Source: Candidatus Gastranaerophilales bacterium
Lineage (GTDB): Bacteria; Cyanobacteriota; Vampirovibrionia; Gastranaerophilales; Gastranaerophilaceae
Direction: 5' to 3'
Length of the DNA stretch: 42,247 nt
NCBI GenBank assembly: GCA_944322935.1
Contig: CALUQO010000023.1
Coordinates: forward strand, 1-42,247
Shown: positions 23,608 through 33,188 of the stretch, in pieces
Numbering within the stretch: the stretch's first letter is position 1
Layout of the letters: every line of letters starts with the position of its first letter
Translations under genes and position numbers: made by a program
Notes under the pieces: generated by a model
The model's input: the letters and a program-made list of their open reading frames with translations, nothing else
What the model was told of the DNA's origin: nothing
The model's database searches: none

Positions 23608-24252
23608 ATGGTAAACAGTAAAAAGAATATTGATAAAATAATCAAGGGCATAAAAGACGCAAACCTTCCTCAAAGGGATTTTGTGAAAATGATGGAAACT
23701 TTTCATGACCCTTTTAAGGTTTTGATTTGCTGCATCTTGAGCCTGAGAACAAACGATTTAACTACTTATCCCTGCTCTTTAAGGATGCTTGAGCTGGGAA
23801 CAACTCCGCAGGATTTTTTAAAGGTTGATGTTGAAACACTGGCAAAAGCTATATATCCTGTAGGCTTTTATAAAAACAAAGCACAACAGATTCTTGATAT
23901 TTCAAAAGAACTTGTGGAAAATTATGACGGAAAGGTTCCCGCATCGATTGATGAGCTTGTAAAATTCAAGGGCGTGGGAAGAAAAACAGCCAATCTTGTT
24001 CTGGCAAAAGGGTTCGGCATTCCCGCAATATGCGTTGATGTCCATGTTCACAGAATATCCAACCGCCTTGGCTGGGTAAAAACCAAAACACCGGAAGAAA
24101 CAGAGATGGAATTACGTAAACTGCTGCCTGAAAAATACTGGCTTGATATAAACACAATCCTCGTCACCTTCGGTCAGAACCTTTGCAAACCGCAAAGACC
24201 CATGTGCGAAACCTGCCCTGTTCAAGAATATTGCGAAAGTTTTGCCGTTTAA
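23608..24252 (+). CDS. nth: Endonuclease III (DNA glycosylase/AP lyase)
   Basis: 214 residues. The helix-hairpin-helix FKGVGRKTANLVL carries the catalytic Lys126, and the Asp of VDVHVHRISNRLG (Asp144) is the second catalytic residue. The iron-sulfur loop is intact (Cys193, 200, 203, 209 in C-x6-C-x2-C-x5-C spacing). It removes oxidised pyrimidines and nicks the abasic site. The usual SAQTTD loop reads SLRTND here. No ribosome binding site precedes the ATG, which sits just behind the ferredoxin terminator, so expression may be low or the message leaderless. It abuts the convergent gene tail to tail with no gap. Confidence 0.93.
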   Translation: MVNSKKNIDKIIKGIKDANLPQRDFVKMMETFHDPFKVLICCILSLRTNDLTTYPCSLRMLELGTTPQDFLKVDVETLAKAIYPVGFYKNKAQQILDISKELVENYDGKVPASIDELVKFKGVGRKTANLVLAKGFGIPAICVDVHVHRISNRLGWVKTKTPEETEMELRKLLPEKYWLDINTILVTFGQNLCKPQRPMCETCPVQEYCESFAV

Positions 24253-25473
24253 TTACATCCCTAATTCTTTTAATACACCGTCTAAGGCAATCTTAACATG
24301 GGCGTAATTTAATCCGCCCTGCATGTATGCTGCATAAGGCGCTCTCATCGGGCCGTCTGCGGAAAGTTCAATGGTAGAACCTTCTATAAAGCTTCCGCCA
24401 GCCATAATGAGCTTGTCATCATATCCGGGAACTTCGTCCGGAATCGGTGTAAGATAAGATTCTATAGGAGAATTGTGCTGCAATGCCTTGCAAAAAGCTA
24501 ACAACGGCTCAGGTTTGCCGAATTCTATTGTTTGAATCAAATCAGTTCTGGGAACATCAGGTTTCGGTGTTGAAATAAATCCGATATCTTCAAACACCTG
24601 TGAAGCCAGAATAGCCCCCTTAATTGCCTCGGAAACAATAGACGGTGCCATAAAAAGCCCTTGAAAAATAAGCCTTGTCTGGTTAAGCATTGCACCGCCT
24701 TCGCTACCTATTCCGGGAGCTGTAAGCCTATAGGCAGCCTGTTCAACAAATTCTTCTTTTCCTGCTATATACCCGCCTGTTTCAACAATGCCGCCGCCCG
24801 GGTTTTTGATAAGAGAGCCTGCTACTATATCAGCACCGATTTCCAAAGGCTCTTTTTCTTCAACAAATTCACAGTAACAGTTATCGACAAAACAGATGCA
24901 GTCGGGATTTTTAGATTTTACTATATCTATAACCTTTTTGGTTGTTTCTATATTAAGAGATTTTCTTGTTGAATAGCCTCTTGAACGCTGGATTGTAACC
25001 ATGTTAACGGATTTGTCAATTACCTTTTCCAACTTTTCAAGGTCAACATCCTGATTGTTAACCAGCGGGATTTCTTCGTATTTAACCCCGTGTCCCATCA
25101 AAGAAGCTCTGTAGTTTCCTCGTGTCCCGATAACTTCTTCCATTGTGTCATAAGGCGTTCCAACGACGGACACGAGCTTTTCTCCGTGTCTCAGATTGCC
25201 GAACAGAGCACAGGCAATAGCGTGAGTACCTGATACAAAGTGGTTTCTTACAATAGCAGCTTCTGTTTTAAATACGTCAGCAAAGGTTTTATCCAGAGCC
25301 TCACGTCCCATATCGTCGTGACCGTAGCCGCTAACAGTTGCGAAATGCTCCAGTCCGATTTTGTTTTTTCTGAAAGCTTCCAGAACCTTTTGCTGGTTAT
25401 ATTCTTTTATTTTATCCACACGTTTAAAATACTGTTGTACTTTTTCTTCGGCTTGTTCAATAATCTTATTCAT
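24253..25473 (-). CDS. Methionine gamma-lyase-family PLP enzyme (aluminium-resistance protein family)
   Basis: 406 residues, matching the YnbB/'aluminium resistance' family (Pfam Met_gamma_lyase). The PLP lysine is in GSLIKNPGGGIVETGGYIAG, the PLP aspartate in CFVDNCYCEFVEEKEP, and the start GYGHDDMGREALD and HFVSGTHAIACALFGNLRHG are typical. The family is fold-type I and distinct from true MetB/MetC/MegL enzymes; its substrate is poorly known, and the aluminium link is historical. The gene lies 132 bases downstream of gcvPA on the same strand, and could be cotranscribed with the glycine cleavage genes. AGGGATAAGA about ten bases before the ATG provides the ribosome binding site. Confidence 0.88.
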   Translation of the reverse strand: MNKIIEQAEEKVQQYFKRVDKIKEYNQQKVLEAFRKNKIGLEHFATVSGYGHDDMGREALDKTFADVFKTEAAIVRNHFVSGTHAIACALFGNLRHGEKLVSVVGTPYDTMEEVIGTRGNYRASLMGHGVKYEEIPLVNNQDVDLEKLEKVIDKSVNMVTIQRSRGYSTRKSLNIETTKKVIDIVKSKNPDCICFVDNCYCEFVEEKEPLEIGADIVAGSLIKNPGGGIVETGGYIAGKEEFVEQAAYRLTAPGIGSEGGAMLNQTRLIFQGLFMAPSIVSEAIKGAILASQVFEDIGFISTPKPDVPRTDLIQTIEFGKPEPLLAFCKALQHNSPIESYLTPIPDEVPGYDDKLIMAGGSFIEGSTIELSADGPMRAPYAAYMQGGLNYAHVKIALDGVLKELGM

Positions 25474-25605
25474 AAATATATCTTATCCCTATTCCTTTAC
25501 CTCAATTAAAATGATAGCAAAAAAGAAGTAAGGATTTAATCTGTTTAAAAGATTTTTATGTATTTTGCCGTACGTCGTACGTGTATTAAATTGTGTGACT
25601 GTTTT

Positions 25606-26859
25606 TTAAACAGCAAAATAAGCATAGTTGTCAATTTCCTCATCGGAGTTCATTTCAGTAACACAGACAAGGACTCTGTTGTCATCAAGTTTTATACCGC
25701 CAAGTATATTATTTTCCTTTAAACCTGCCAAAAATTCATCGGCATTGTTTACCTTCAGCACAAATTCATTGAAAAAGTTTTTGGATTGAAGTTCAAAGCC
25801 TTTGTCCATAAGTTTATCGGCCAGAACATGTGCCTTTTTGGCACTCAATAGGGCAACCTCTCTCAAACCTTTTAACCCTAAAACAGTCAAATACACTGTT
25901 GTTTGCAATGCAGCAAGAGCTTGATTGGAGCAAATGTTACTCGTTGCCTTTTCTCGTCTGATATGCTGTTCACGTGTCTGCAAAGTAAGACAAAACGCCT
26001 GATTTCCCACAGCATCCGCAGTTCTGCCGACAACACGCCCGGGCATTTGCCTTTTATATTTATCAAGGCAGGCAAAATATCCCGCATACGGTCCGCCAAA
26101 AGAAAGCGTATTTCCGGCAGGCTGGAGACTACCGACCATAACATCGCATTTAGGCGGTTCCAATACAGAAAGCGAAATCAAATCACAGCAGCAAATAAGC
26201 ATTGTTTTTGCATCTGAAATTTTTTCTTTTAACTGATCAACATTGTGTATTGCACCGTAATAATCTGGTGTTTGAAGCAGCACACAGGCAATGTCGGAAC
26301 CGATTTGCGATAAATCATTTGACACCTCAATATCTGCAGCCTCAGCATAGGTATTAATGACCTGTTGATATTGAGGATTTACTCTCTTACAAACAAGCAC
26401 CTTATTTCTTCCCGTAACTCTTACAGCCATAAGAACAGCCTCGGCGCAGGCAGTAGCAGCGTCATACATAGATGCATTTGACACATCCATATTTGTTAAA
26501 TTACAAATCATTGACTGATACTCATAAATAGACTGCAATGTTCCTTGAGAAATTTCAGCCTGATAGGGAGTATAAGCCGTGTTAAACTCAAATCTTGAAG
26601 ATATTTGAGAAACACAGGCGGGAATAAACCTTTTTGAAGCACCGCCGCCCAAAAAGCAAGCATAATCAGTTTTATTTGCAGCTGCAAGTTTTTTTATTTC
26701 TTTGCTAACCTCAAGCTCTGATAACCCGCTTCCAAGATTCAAGCTGTCTGTTTTAATATCTAAGGGCAAACCGGCATACAAATCATCACAGTTTTTAAGT
26801 CCGATTGAATTTAACATTTCCAATCGTTCATTTTCTGTGTGTGCTTCAAAATTTATCAT
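25606..26859 (-). CDS. gcvPA: Glycine dehydrogenase (decarboxylating) subunit 1
   Basis: 417 residues, the N-terminal half-protein of split-type P-protein, slightly shorter than the usual 440-450. Family features are FLGGGASKRFIPACVSQISSR, the AYTPYQAEISQGTLQ loop, YEYQSMICNLTNMDVSNASMYD, and QTREQHIRREKATSNICSNQAL. With subunit 2 it decarboxylates glycine and loads the aminomethyl group onto GcvH lipoamide. It lies nine bases behind gcvH. Subunit 2 (gcvPB), which carries the PLP lysine and normally follows directly, is absent: the next gene is a different PLP enzyme. So gcvPB must be elsewhere or missing. Confidence 0.93.
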   Translation of the reverse strand: MINFEAHTENERLEMLNSIGLKNCDDLYAGLPLDIKTDSLNLGSGLSELEVSKEIKKLAAANKTDYACFLGGGASKRFIPACVSQISSRFEFNTAYTPYQAEISQGTLQSIYEYQSMICNLTNMDVSNASMYDAATACAEAVLMAVRVTGRNKVLVCKRVNPQYQQVINTYAEAADIEVSNDLSQIGSDIACVLLQTPDYYGAIHNVDQLKEKISDAKTMLICCCDLISLSVLEPPKCDVMVGSLQPAGNTLSFGGPYAGYFACLDKYKRQMPGRVVGRTADAVGNQAFCLTLQTREQHIRREKATSNICSNQALAALQTTVYLTVLGLKGLREVALLSAKKAHVLADKLMDKGFELQSKNFFNEFVLKVNNADEFLAGLKENNILGGIKLDDNRVLVCVTEMNSDEEIDNYAYFAV

Positions 26860-26867
26860 ATTATTCC

Positions 26868-27251
26868 TTATTCTAATTCTTCTTTATAATCCGAATATTC
26901 CAGCAAATCCCCTGATTCCGCATGAGCCTCCGTGCTTTCAATTTTTACAAGCCAGCCTTCTTCAAAAGGACTTTCGTTAAGAATTTCCGGTGATTCAACA
27001 ATTTTTTCGTTTACTTCAATAATCTTTCCGCCAACAGGCATATAAATTTCAGAAGCAGCTTTAACTGACTCAACAGTTGCAAAAACTTCTCCTTTTGAAA
27101 ATTCCGTGCCTGCTTCGGGCAATTCAACAAAAACAATATCACCCAACTGTTCAACTGCATAATCAGTTAAACCGATAACAAATTGGGTTTCAGATTCTTC
27201 TAATAAATATTCATGGCTTTTGGAACATAAAATACCTTCCGGCACAATCAT
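26868..27251 (-). CDS. gcvH: Glycine cleavage system H protein
   Basis: 127 residues. The lipoyl lysine is Lys64 in TVESVKAASE; the flanking IGLTDYAVEQLGDIVFVELP and the later NESPFEEGWLVKIE are standard. It shuttles the aminomethyl group between P, T and L proteins. AGGAG lies about seven bases before the ATG. It is the middle gene of gcvT-gcvH-gcvPA. No lipoate ligase or dihydrolipoamide dehydrogenase (L protein) gene is in the window. Confidence 0.96.
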   Translation of the reverse strand: MIVPEGILCSKSHEYLLEESETQFVIGLTDYAVEQLGDIVFVELPEAGTEFSKGEVFATVESVKAASEIYMPVGGKIIEVNEKIVESPEILNESPFEEGWLVKIESTEAHAESGDLLEYSDYKEELE

Positions 27252-27272
27252 AGTTTTTCTCCTATATATGTC

Positions 27273-28379
27273 TTAACTTATTTTATATTTCTTTGCTACA
27301 AACGGTCTTTTGACAACTTTTGCTTTATACAACTTATTTCTTACCATAATCTCTATGGTTTCGTCCAGTGTTATATTATCCTTTGTATCAACATAACCCA
27401 TTCCGATGTTTTTGTCCAGTGTCGGCGAGTAGCCTCCGCTTGTTACAACACCTGTTTTATGACCGTTATAATAAATTTCGTATTCATGCCTTGGTATGGC
27501 TCTGTCAGTCATAACAAAACCTATTAATTTTTTAGATACACCGTTTTTAATTTGTTCCAGTATAACCTTTTTACCGTTGTATTCAGGAACCTTGTCAACA
27601 GGGATAGACCATTTTAAGCCGGCTTCAACCGGCGTTGTGCACTCTGTTAAATCATTGCCGTACAACATAAGTGCAGCCTCAAGGCGTAGTGTATCTCTTG
27701 CGCCGAGTCCGATAGGTTTTATCGAGAATTGTTCACCCTCTTTAAATAGCATATCCCATAGTTTTAATGCACATTCATTTTTTATAATAAATTCAAATCC
27801 ATCCTCGCCGGTATAGCCTGTTCTTGAAATATAACCGCTTATACCGTTAATATTAAATTCTTTTATAGTAAAGAAATGAGGCTGTTCCTCTTGAGAAAGT
27901 CCGAGTTTTTCAAGCACTTTATAAGCATCAGGCCCTTGTAAAGCGAGCATTGAACACTCATTTGACCTGTTTTCAAGCTTTACATCAAATTTTTTTACAT
28001 TTGTATTTAACCAGTCAAAATCCTTTTGTATATTAGCCGCATTTGCTATTACAAGATAACTGTTTTCAGACAGGTTATAAATTATCAAATCATCAACAAG
28101 ACAGCCGTCTGCTTTTGGCAGCTGGCAATATACGGCTTTTGACGGTTTTAATTTAGCAATGTCCTGAGGTACAATACTCTGTAAAAAATCTACAGCCTGC
28201 TTGCCGCTTACAAAAATCTGCCCCATATGAGAAACATCAAAAACCCCGACGGAATTTCTGACTGTTTTGTGTTCTTCAATAATGCTTGTGTACTGTACAG
28301 GCATATCCCATCCGCCAAATTCCACCATTCTGGCGCCAAGTTGTATATGTTTATCGTAAAAAACAGTTCTCTTGCTCAT
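27273..28379 (-). CDS. gcvT: Glycine cleavage system T protein (aminomethyltransferase)
   Basis: 368 residues, normal length. It has GARMVEFGGWDMPVQY at the N-terminus, VGVFDVSHMGQIFVSG, SRTGYTGEDGFEFI, GLGARDTLRLEAALMLYGNDL (folate-site Asp and Arg), and the C-terminal barrel with TSGGYSPTLDKNIGMGYV. It releases ammonia and transfers the C1 unit to tetrahydrofolate. GAGGCGG lies six bases before the ATG. It leads the gcv run. The upstream 208-base spacer carries the structured repeat copy 2 rather than a recognisable glycine riboswitch. Confidence 0.96.
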   Translation of the reverse strand: MSKRTVFYDKHIQLGARMVEFGGWDMPVQYTSIIEEHKTVRNSVGVFDVSHMGQIFVSGKQAVDFLQSIVPQDIAKLKPSKAVYCQLPKADGCLVDDLIIYNLSENSYLVIANAANIQKDFDWLNTNVKKFDVKLENRSNECSMLALQGPDAYKVLEKLGLSQEEQPHFFTIKEFNINGISGYISRTGYTGEDGFEFIIKNECALKLWDMLFKEGEQFSIKPIGLGARDTLRLEAALMLYGNDLTECTTPVEAGLKWSIPVDKVPEYNGKKVILEQIKNGVSKKLIGFVMTDRAIPRHEYEIYYNGHKTGVVTSGGYSPTLDKNIGMGYVDTKDNITLDETIEIMVRNKLYKAKVVKRPFVAKKYKIS

Positions 28380-28436
28380 TAAACCGCCTCATTATATTGT
28401 CTGAAAGGGACCTCGCTTATAAGAGTGCTATACACT

Positions 28437-28501
28437 CTGCCGAATAAAAGCAACTAAATGTTGCTTTTATGAGAGGAGCAAAGTCAAAAGCGAAGCTTTT
28501 G
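28437..28501 (-). repeat. Structured dispersed repeat, copy 2 (upstream of gcvT)
   Basis: Read on the minus strand it matches 54-117: first hairpin at 28501-28485 with arms CAAAAGC/GCTTTTG, then CCTCTC, then the second hairpin (28470-28444) and TCGGCAG, the last 40 bases being identical. The first hairpin differs from copy 1 by G to A in one arm and C to T in the other, so pairing is kept. A third hairpin (AGAGTG/CACTCT, 28422-28438 plus strand) follows here but not in copy 1. It lies 58 bases before gcvT in the sense direction, so it would be in the gcvT leader if transcribed. Confidence 0.85.
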
Positions 28502-28587
28502 CTTGCCGTATTCTGACCTTGTCGGGGTCAGTTGACTATATGAAAATTTATATATTATGTTTTAGGCTATTTTTTGATTATTGTCAA

Positions 28588-29484
28588 CTATATTTGAGAA
28601 TAAGTTTTAAAATGCGTTTTAACAGCATTTTTCAACTCTTCTTTTGTATATTTTTGTGCAATGCTTCTTGCTGTTTCCAACACCTGAGAAGAAGCCCCTT
28701 TAGGGATTATAACGCCGTATCTGGCGGAAATTTCGGCAATACCTTTTAAAAACTGTTCACGTGCCAGTATTGAGGCGGCAGCAACGGCAATATCTGCTTC
28801 TGCTTTGCAGCGCTGTTCAAGATGTATATTTTTGCCGTTTTTCATCAATGCATTTTTAATGAGTTTTTCATCTCCGAACTTATCTGAAAGCGCATAAGCG
28901 CACTCTTTTTTCTCAAGAATATTTTCTATTGCTCTTGCATGCCCCCACGCAAGAAGCTGATTTAAGTTATTCATTTTATTGTAAAGCTCGTTATACTTTA
29001 GAGGATTAATTGTAATAACGGAAAACACACAGTTGTTTTTAATTACAGCAGCCAGTTTGGATATATTTTTATCATCAATTTTTTTGCAGTCCTTAATTCC
29101 CGCATCAATAAGTATTTTGGTACTATTCTCCTCGACCATAACAGCCGCAATAACAAGAGGTCCGAAAAAATCCCCCTTGCCCGATTCATCACTGCCTATA
29201 TGGCAGGGCGGTATCTCTAAATCTGCAAGCGTATCATGATTACTGGTATTTTTAGATACCGGTTGATTTGTACCGTACAAATTTTGGAGTTTTGCGGCAA
29301 TGTCAGATACATCAGCCCCCTGCACCAGTAATTTAGCCGTATTATAAAAAGTTGCAGTATATTTTGAAGTTTTTGCACGCCATAATGCATTTTGCACTGA
29401 GGAAAAAGCAGCCCCGTCAGCTTCAAAAAAATCTTTCAGCAAAGATTCTTGTGTTTTGTCAAATTTTTGTGAATAAGAATTCAT
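28588..29484 (-). CDS. rnhC: Ribonuclease HIII
   Basis: About 298 residues. A TBP-like N-terminal substrate-binding domain (about 1-80) precedes the catalytic domain, with GSDESGKGDFFGPLV (Asp99, Glu100) marking RNase HIII rather than HII, and later YALSDKFGDE and EADIAVAAASILARE. It removes RNA from RNA-DNA hybrids and R-loops. I chose ATG 29484 with GGGAG six bases upstream instead of the frame opening at 29541. It is divergent from the AsmA-like gene 104 bases away. Confidence 0.92.
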   Translation of the reverse strand: MNSYSQKFDKTQESLLKDFFEADGAAFSSVQNALWRAKTSKYTATFYNTAKLLVQGADVSDIAAKLQNLYGTNQPVSKNTSNHDTLADLEIPPCHIGSDESGKGDFFGPLVIAAVMVEENSTKILIDAGIKDCKKIDDKNISKLAAVIKNNCVFSVITINPLKYNELYNKMNNLNQLLAWGHARAIENILEKKECAYALSDKFGDEKLIKNALMKNGKNIHLEQRCKAEADIAVAAASILAREQFLKGIAEISARYGVIIPKGASSQVLETARSIAQKYTKEELKNAVKTHFKTYSQI

Positions 29485-29588
29485 CAACACTCCCCGTATA
29501 AACATTAAAATATAGTTTAAACTATAACACAATAATGACATGAGACCAAAAGTGTTATATAATTTTAGGCGAGCTTGGGAGTGATAAG

Positions 29589-32500
29589 ATGAAAATTTTA
29601 AAACGGATTTTAATATTTTTCTGTGCGCTCATAATACTTGGTTATCTGGGTCTGTATCTTATACTGCCTTATTTTTTGAACAAAAAAGACTATTCAAAAA
29701 CCGTTACTGATATCATAAAAAAAGAAACCGGGCTTGTTATACTGGTACACAACTACAAACTGGACATATCACCGGCACTCAATATAAACTTTAAAGCCGA
29801 TGTAATACAAGGATTTTATCCCGATAACAAGCAGTTTTTAAACATAAAAAAATCTGATATCACAATCTCAACACTGTACCTTTTAAAAAAAGAAATAAAA
29901 TTAAACAAAGCTAGGGCTGAGGAACTGCAGTTTTCCACAAAACTTTTAAAAAACGGAAAAACCACAATTCAAGAGTATATTGAAGCAAATGTGAAACAAT
30001 CTCCTAGCGGATATATTGTTTCAAAAAATCATCCTGTTATATATATAAAATCATACATAATTAAATTAAAAGATGAAGAATCAGGCCAAAAATTTAAACT
30101 TAAAGGTAACGATTTAAAAGCTCGCAGAAGTGTTGACTTTCAAAATATTAACATAGAAACAAACGGTGATTTATACTGTTTTGATAAAAAATATTTGCAC
30201 TATAATGCCAAGGTGTCTGTACCCCAAGTACTTTTGGAAAATACGGATAAAATGCTGTTTGATTTTACCGTTGATGATTTATACAGATATGATTTTTCTG
30301 CAAATGTTACTACCGACTTAAAAATACACGCAAAAGACAAAAAAATTGATTATATAAGCGGTAAAACCGACATTGATAATTTCAAATTAAAACTTGGCAG
30401 TAAAATACTTCCTCCGAGTTATTTCCACATAGTTTTCGGTAAGGATAATGCCCAAATAACGTCAAAATTTTATACAGGTGCTAAAGAGGTAACGGACATA
30501 AATGCTAATATAAAGCTTACCAAACCGTATAAAATAAATATGCTTTGCAAATGCCCTCAGGCAGATATAGCAAACCTGCATAAAACAATAATCCCTGTTT
30601 TAAATCTTTTTAAGATTAAGAACAATCTCTCTGAATTCAATGCACAAGGCAAATTAAGCGCAGATTTTAAGCTTCAAACTGATTTGAAGACAATTTCTTC
30701 TAACGGCAGTTTAAAAATCAAAAACGCATCAATTACGCATAAAAGTATCCCTTTAATAATTACGAATGTTAATGCCCTTATTGATTTTTCTGATAACTCA
30801 ATTAATATAAAACAGTCTGATATGCTTGTTAATAATCAACCCTTAAAAGCAAAAGGAACAATAGACAAGAACGCAAATGCCGATATAATCGTTAGCGCAG
30901 ACAATTTGGATTTTAACCATATAATAAATGCTTTTCCTCAGTTAAAACCTAAAAAAAGCATAAATGTTATATCTGGAAAAGTGTCGTTTAATGCTCATTT
31001 GAATGGCAGACTTAATAAAATTGCGTCGAAGATACAAATATCAATCAAAAATTTTGCTGCCGTTGAAAATATAAAAAATATCAAAATTTCACTAAAAGAT
31101 ATTTTAATAAATGCTTCAAATTGTAAGGGAAAATATGCCGGAGATGTAGTGTTGAAAAATGTTGTTTGTTCTTCGCTACTAATACCAAACAATACTAACA
31201 GCATTAAATCTGACAGTATACAGGCAAAAATAACAGAAGAGAATATACATATTCTTCCTGTAAAAATTAATGCAGAAAACGCCAAATTGACATTAAGCGG
31301 AGATATTAATAATTATTTAACATCCCCTGAATCAACAGTTTTAATACAGGGGACAATTGATACTGCTCTTTTAAAGAGCTTTGGATCTAAAAATCTTCAG
31401 ATACTTTATAGGGGGTATTTACCTGTTAAAATCCTTGTAAAATCAGCCAATGAAACAACAAATTTTAATATTAAAATTCTTGCTAATCAAAACAACTATA
31501 TTACTCCAATGCTTGTTAAAAGTTTTGACGGAATAACAACGTTAACTGATTTAGAAGGCATGTATAAAAATGATGAAATTTTAATAAACAATGCAACAAT
31601 GTATTATGCCGGTAACACAAATAGTCTTTTAAAAGACGTAGATACATCGAAACTAAAAAAAGTGATAACAATTAAAGGCAAAGTAAAAAATCTTGCTGAT
31701 TCTCCCGTTATGGAAAAAATACTTATTACAACTCCGAGTGCATTGTCAGTGAGCATACCTCAAACAAATGACGGAATAGTGAATATAACTGCTAATTTAA
31801 CAGCAAACGGCAGTTTGTACTCTCCAACGATTAACGGAGTGATAAAACTGTCGGATCTTTCCATACCTTCGATGTTTGTAAAGGCACAAAATGCGGACAT
31901 AAACTTAGCTGCAAATAAAATCAATTTAAAATTAGATAACCTTAAAATAAATGATATGGATGTTTCTGTTGAGGCTGATGCAGAGCCGGATATAATAAAA
32001 ACCAACAAAATTAATTATTTGAGGTTGTCATCATCATATATAGATATGAATTATCTTATGAAAATTATGTCTATGCTTAATTCATCAAAATATGCACCAG
32101 GCAACGATTTTCCTTATGTTATTTCATCAGGTAATATAGACATAAAGTCTTTTAATATGGGGATGATAAAAGCAAACAATGTCACAGCAGAGATATCATC
32201 GCAAAAAAATAACTTATATATAAATAAAATGTTCTCGGATGCATACGGAGGTAAGGTCGCCGGTAAAATTTCGTATAATTTCCCATATACAAATATACAT
32301 GCTGATATACAGGGACGAGGTCTTAACGCAGCAACAGCAGCAGCAACTTTTATGCCTGCAGATAAAGGAATTTCAGGAATATTGGATTTTGACGCATCTG
32401 TTAATATGATTGGTACTGAACAATCTCAACAGTTGAACACGCTTAAAGGTAATGCAGATGTATTGATACGTAACGGTCGTCTCGGTCAATTAGGGCGTTT

Positions 32501-33188
32501 TGAACACTTTTTATATGCACAGAACCTTCTGTCACAAAAACTGATTTATGCAAGTTTAAACAGTGCGAAACAGGCAATCAGTCCGCAGGATACCGGGCTA
32601 ATTTCTTATCTTAAAGGAAAAATCAAATTCAGTGCCGGTTACGCACACATTAACCCTGTATTAACATCAGGACCTCAAATGAGTATGTTTGTTAAAGGCA
32701 AGATTAATCTTATAAATCAACATGTTGATTTAAAAATTCTCGGCAAAATTTCGCCAAATGTTTCAAGTTCGCTCGGTTTATTAGGTTCAATGACAATTAA
32801 AGATTTTCTTGATGAACACACAAAATACGGATCTGTTGTAGCAAATTTGTTTAACTCGTATAATATCGAGCTTCCGGAAGTTGATATAAGTAAAATTCCG
32901 CCCCTAACTCCAGACTACAAAACACAGACGAAAAACTTTCAGGTAATAATATCAGGAAACCCCGAAAGCGTGAGTTCAGTGCGTTCTTTTACCTGGGTAA
33001 ATCCGCCGGGAACAAAAGAAAAAATTCTGACTGAAAAGGTTAAAAAAGCAATTAATGAGGCACTGCCCGATAAAACTCCACAGGATAACAGCGGCAATCT
33101 GCCTAAACTTCAGCCTCAGACTCAAACGGCACCTGCGCTGACAACGCCGGATTTCTTAGACAAAATCCCTGATGACTTTAAAAATTAG
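29589..33188 (+). CDS. Large AsmA-like envelope protein (1199 aa)
   Basis: A short cytoplasmic start (MKILKRIL), one membrane helix (about 6-30), then about 1100 residues of repetitive beta-strand-rich sequence outside the membrane. It ends with an AsmA C-terminal-type region (about 960-1120) with LLGSMTIKDFLDEHTKYGSVVANLF and a Pro-rich tail. AsmA/TamB/YhdP relatives form long grooves that carry phospholipids between inner and outer membrane, so this supports a diderm envelope. Length is near YhdP and TamB. GGGAG about seven bases before the ATG is a clear ribosome binding site. The end overlaps the convergent nucleotidase gene by four bases. The exact subfamily is uncertain. Confidence 0.82.
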   Translation: MKILKRILIFFCALIILGYLGLYLILPYFLNKKDYSKTVTDIIKKETGLVILVHNYKLDISPALNINFKADVIQGFYPDNKQFLNIKKSDITISTLYLLKKEIKLNKARAEELQFSTKLLKNGKTTIQEYIEANVKQSPSGYIVSKNHPVIYIKSYIIKLKDEESGQKFKLKGNDLKARRSVDFQNINIETNGDLYCFDKKYLHYNAKVSVPQVLLENTDKMLFDFTVDDLYRYDFSANVTTDLKIHAKDKKIDYISGKTDIDNFKLKLGSKILPPSYFHIVFGKDNAQITSKFYTGAKEVTDINANIKLTKPYKINMLCKCPQADIANLHKTIIPVLNLFKIKNNLSEFNAQGKLSADFKLQTDLKTISSNGSLKIKNASITHKSIPLIITNVNALIDFSDNSINIKQSDMLVNNQPLKAKGTIDKNANADIIVSADNLDFNHIINAFPQLKPKKSINVISGKVSFNAHLNGRLNKIASKIQISIKNFAAVENIKNIKISLKDILINASNCKGKYAGDVVLKNVVCSSLLIPNNTNSIKSDSIQAKITEENIHILPVKINAENAKLTLSGDINNYLTSPESTVLIQGTIDTALLKSFGSKNLQILYRGYLPVKILVKSANETTNFNIKILANQNNYITPMLVKSFDGITTLTDLEGMYKNDEILINNATMYYAGNTNSLLKDVDTSKLKKVITIKGKVKNLADSPVMEKILITTPSALSVSIPQTNDGIVNITANLTANGSLYSPTINGVIKLSDLSIPSMFVKAQNADINLAANKINLKLDNLKINDMDVSVEADAEPDIIKTNKINYLRLSSSYIDMNYLMKIMSMLNSSKYAPGNDFPYVISSGNIDIKSFNMGMIKANNVTAEISSQKNNLYINKMFSDAYGGKVAGKISYNFPYTNIHADIQGRGLNAATAAATFMPADKGISGILDFDASVNMIGTEQSQQLNTLKGNADVLIRNGRLGQLGRFEHFLYAQNLLSQKLIYASLNSAKQAISPQDTGLISYLKGKIKFSAGYAHINPVLTSGPQMSMFVKGKINLINQHVDLKILGKISPNVSSSLGLLGSMTIKDFLDEHTKYGSVVANLFNSYNIELPEVDISKIPPLTPDYKTQTKNFQVIISGNPESVSSVRSFTWVNPPGTKEKILTEKVKKAINEALPDKTPQDNSGNLPKLQPQTQTAPALTTPDFLDKIPDDFKN

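Noticed and set aside
28380-28587. Possible glycine riboswitch upstream of gcvT
   Set aside because: The sense (minus) strand lacks the aptamer's conserved core; the GAGAGG seen is on the other strand and belongs to the dispersed repeat that also occurs at 54-117.
28519-28749. 76-codon frame antisense to the end of rnhC
   Set aside because: It is a shadow of the RNase HIII gene, has Cys/Phe-rich composition and no start signal.
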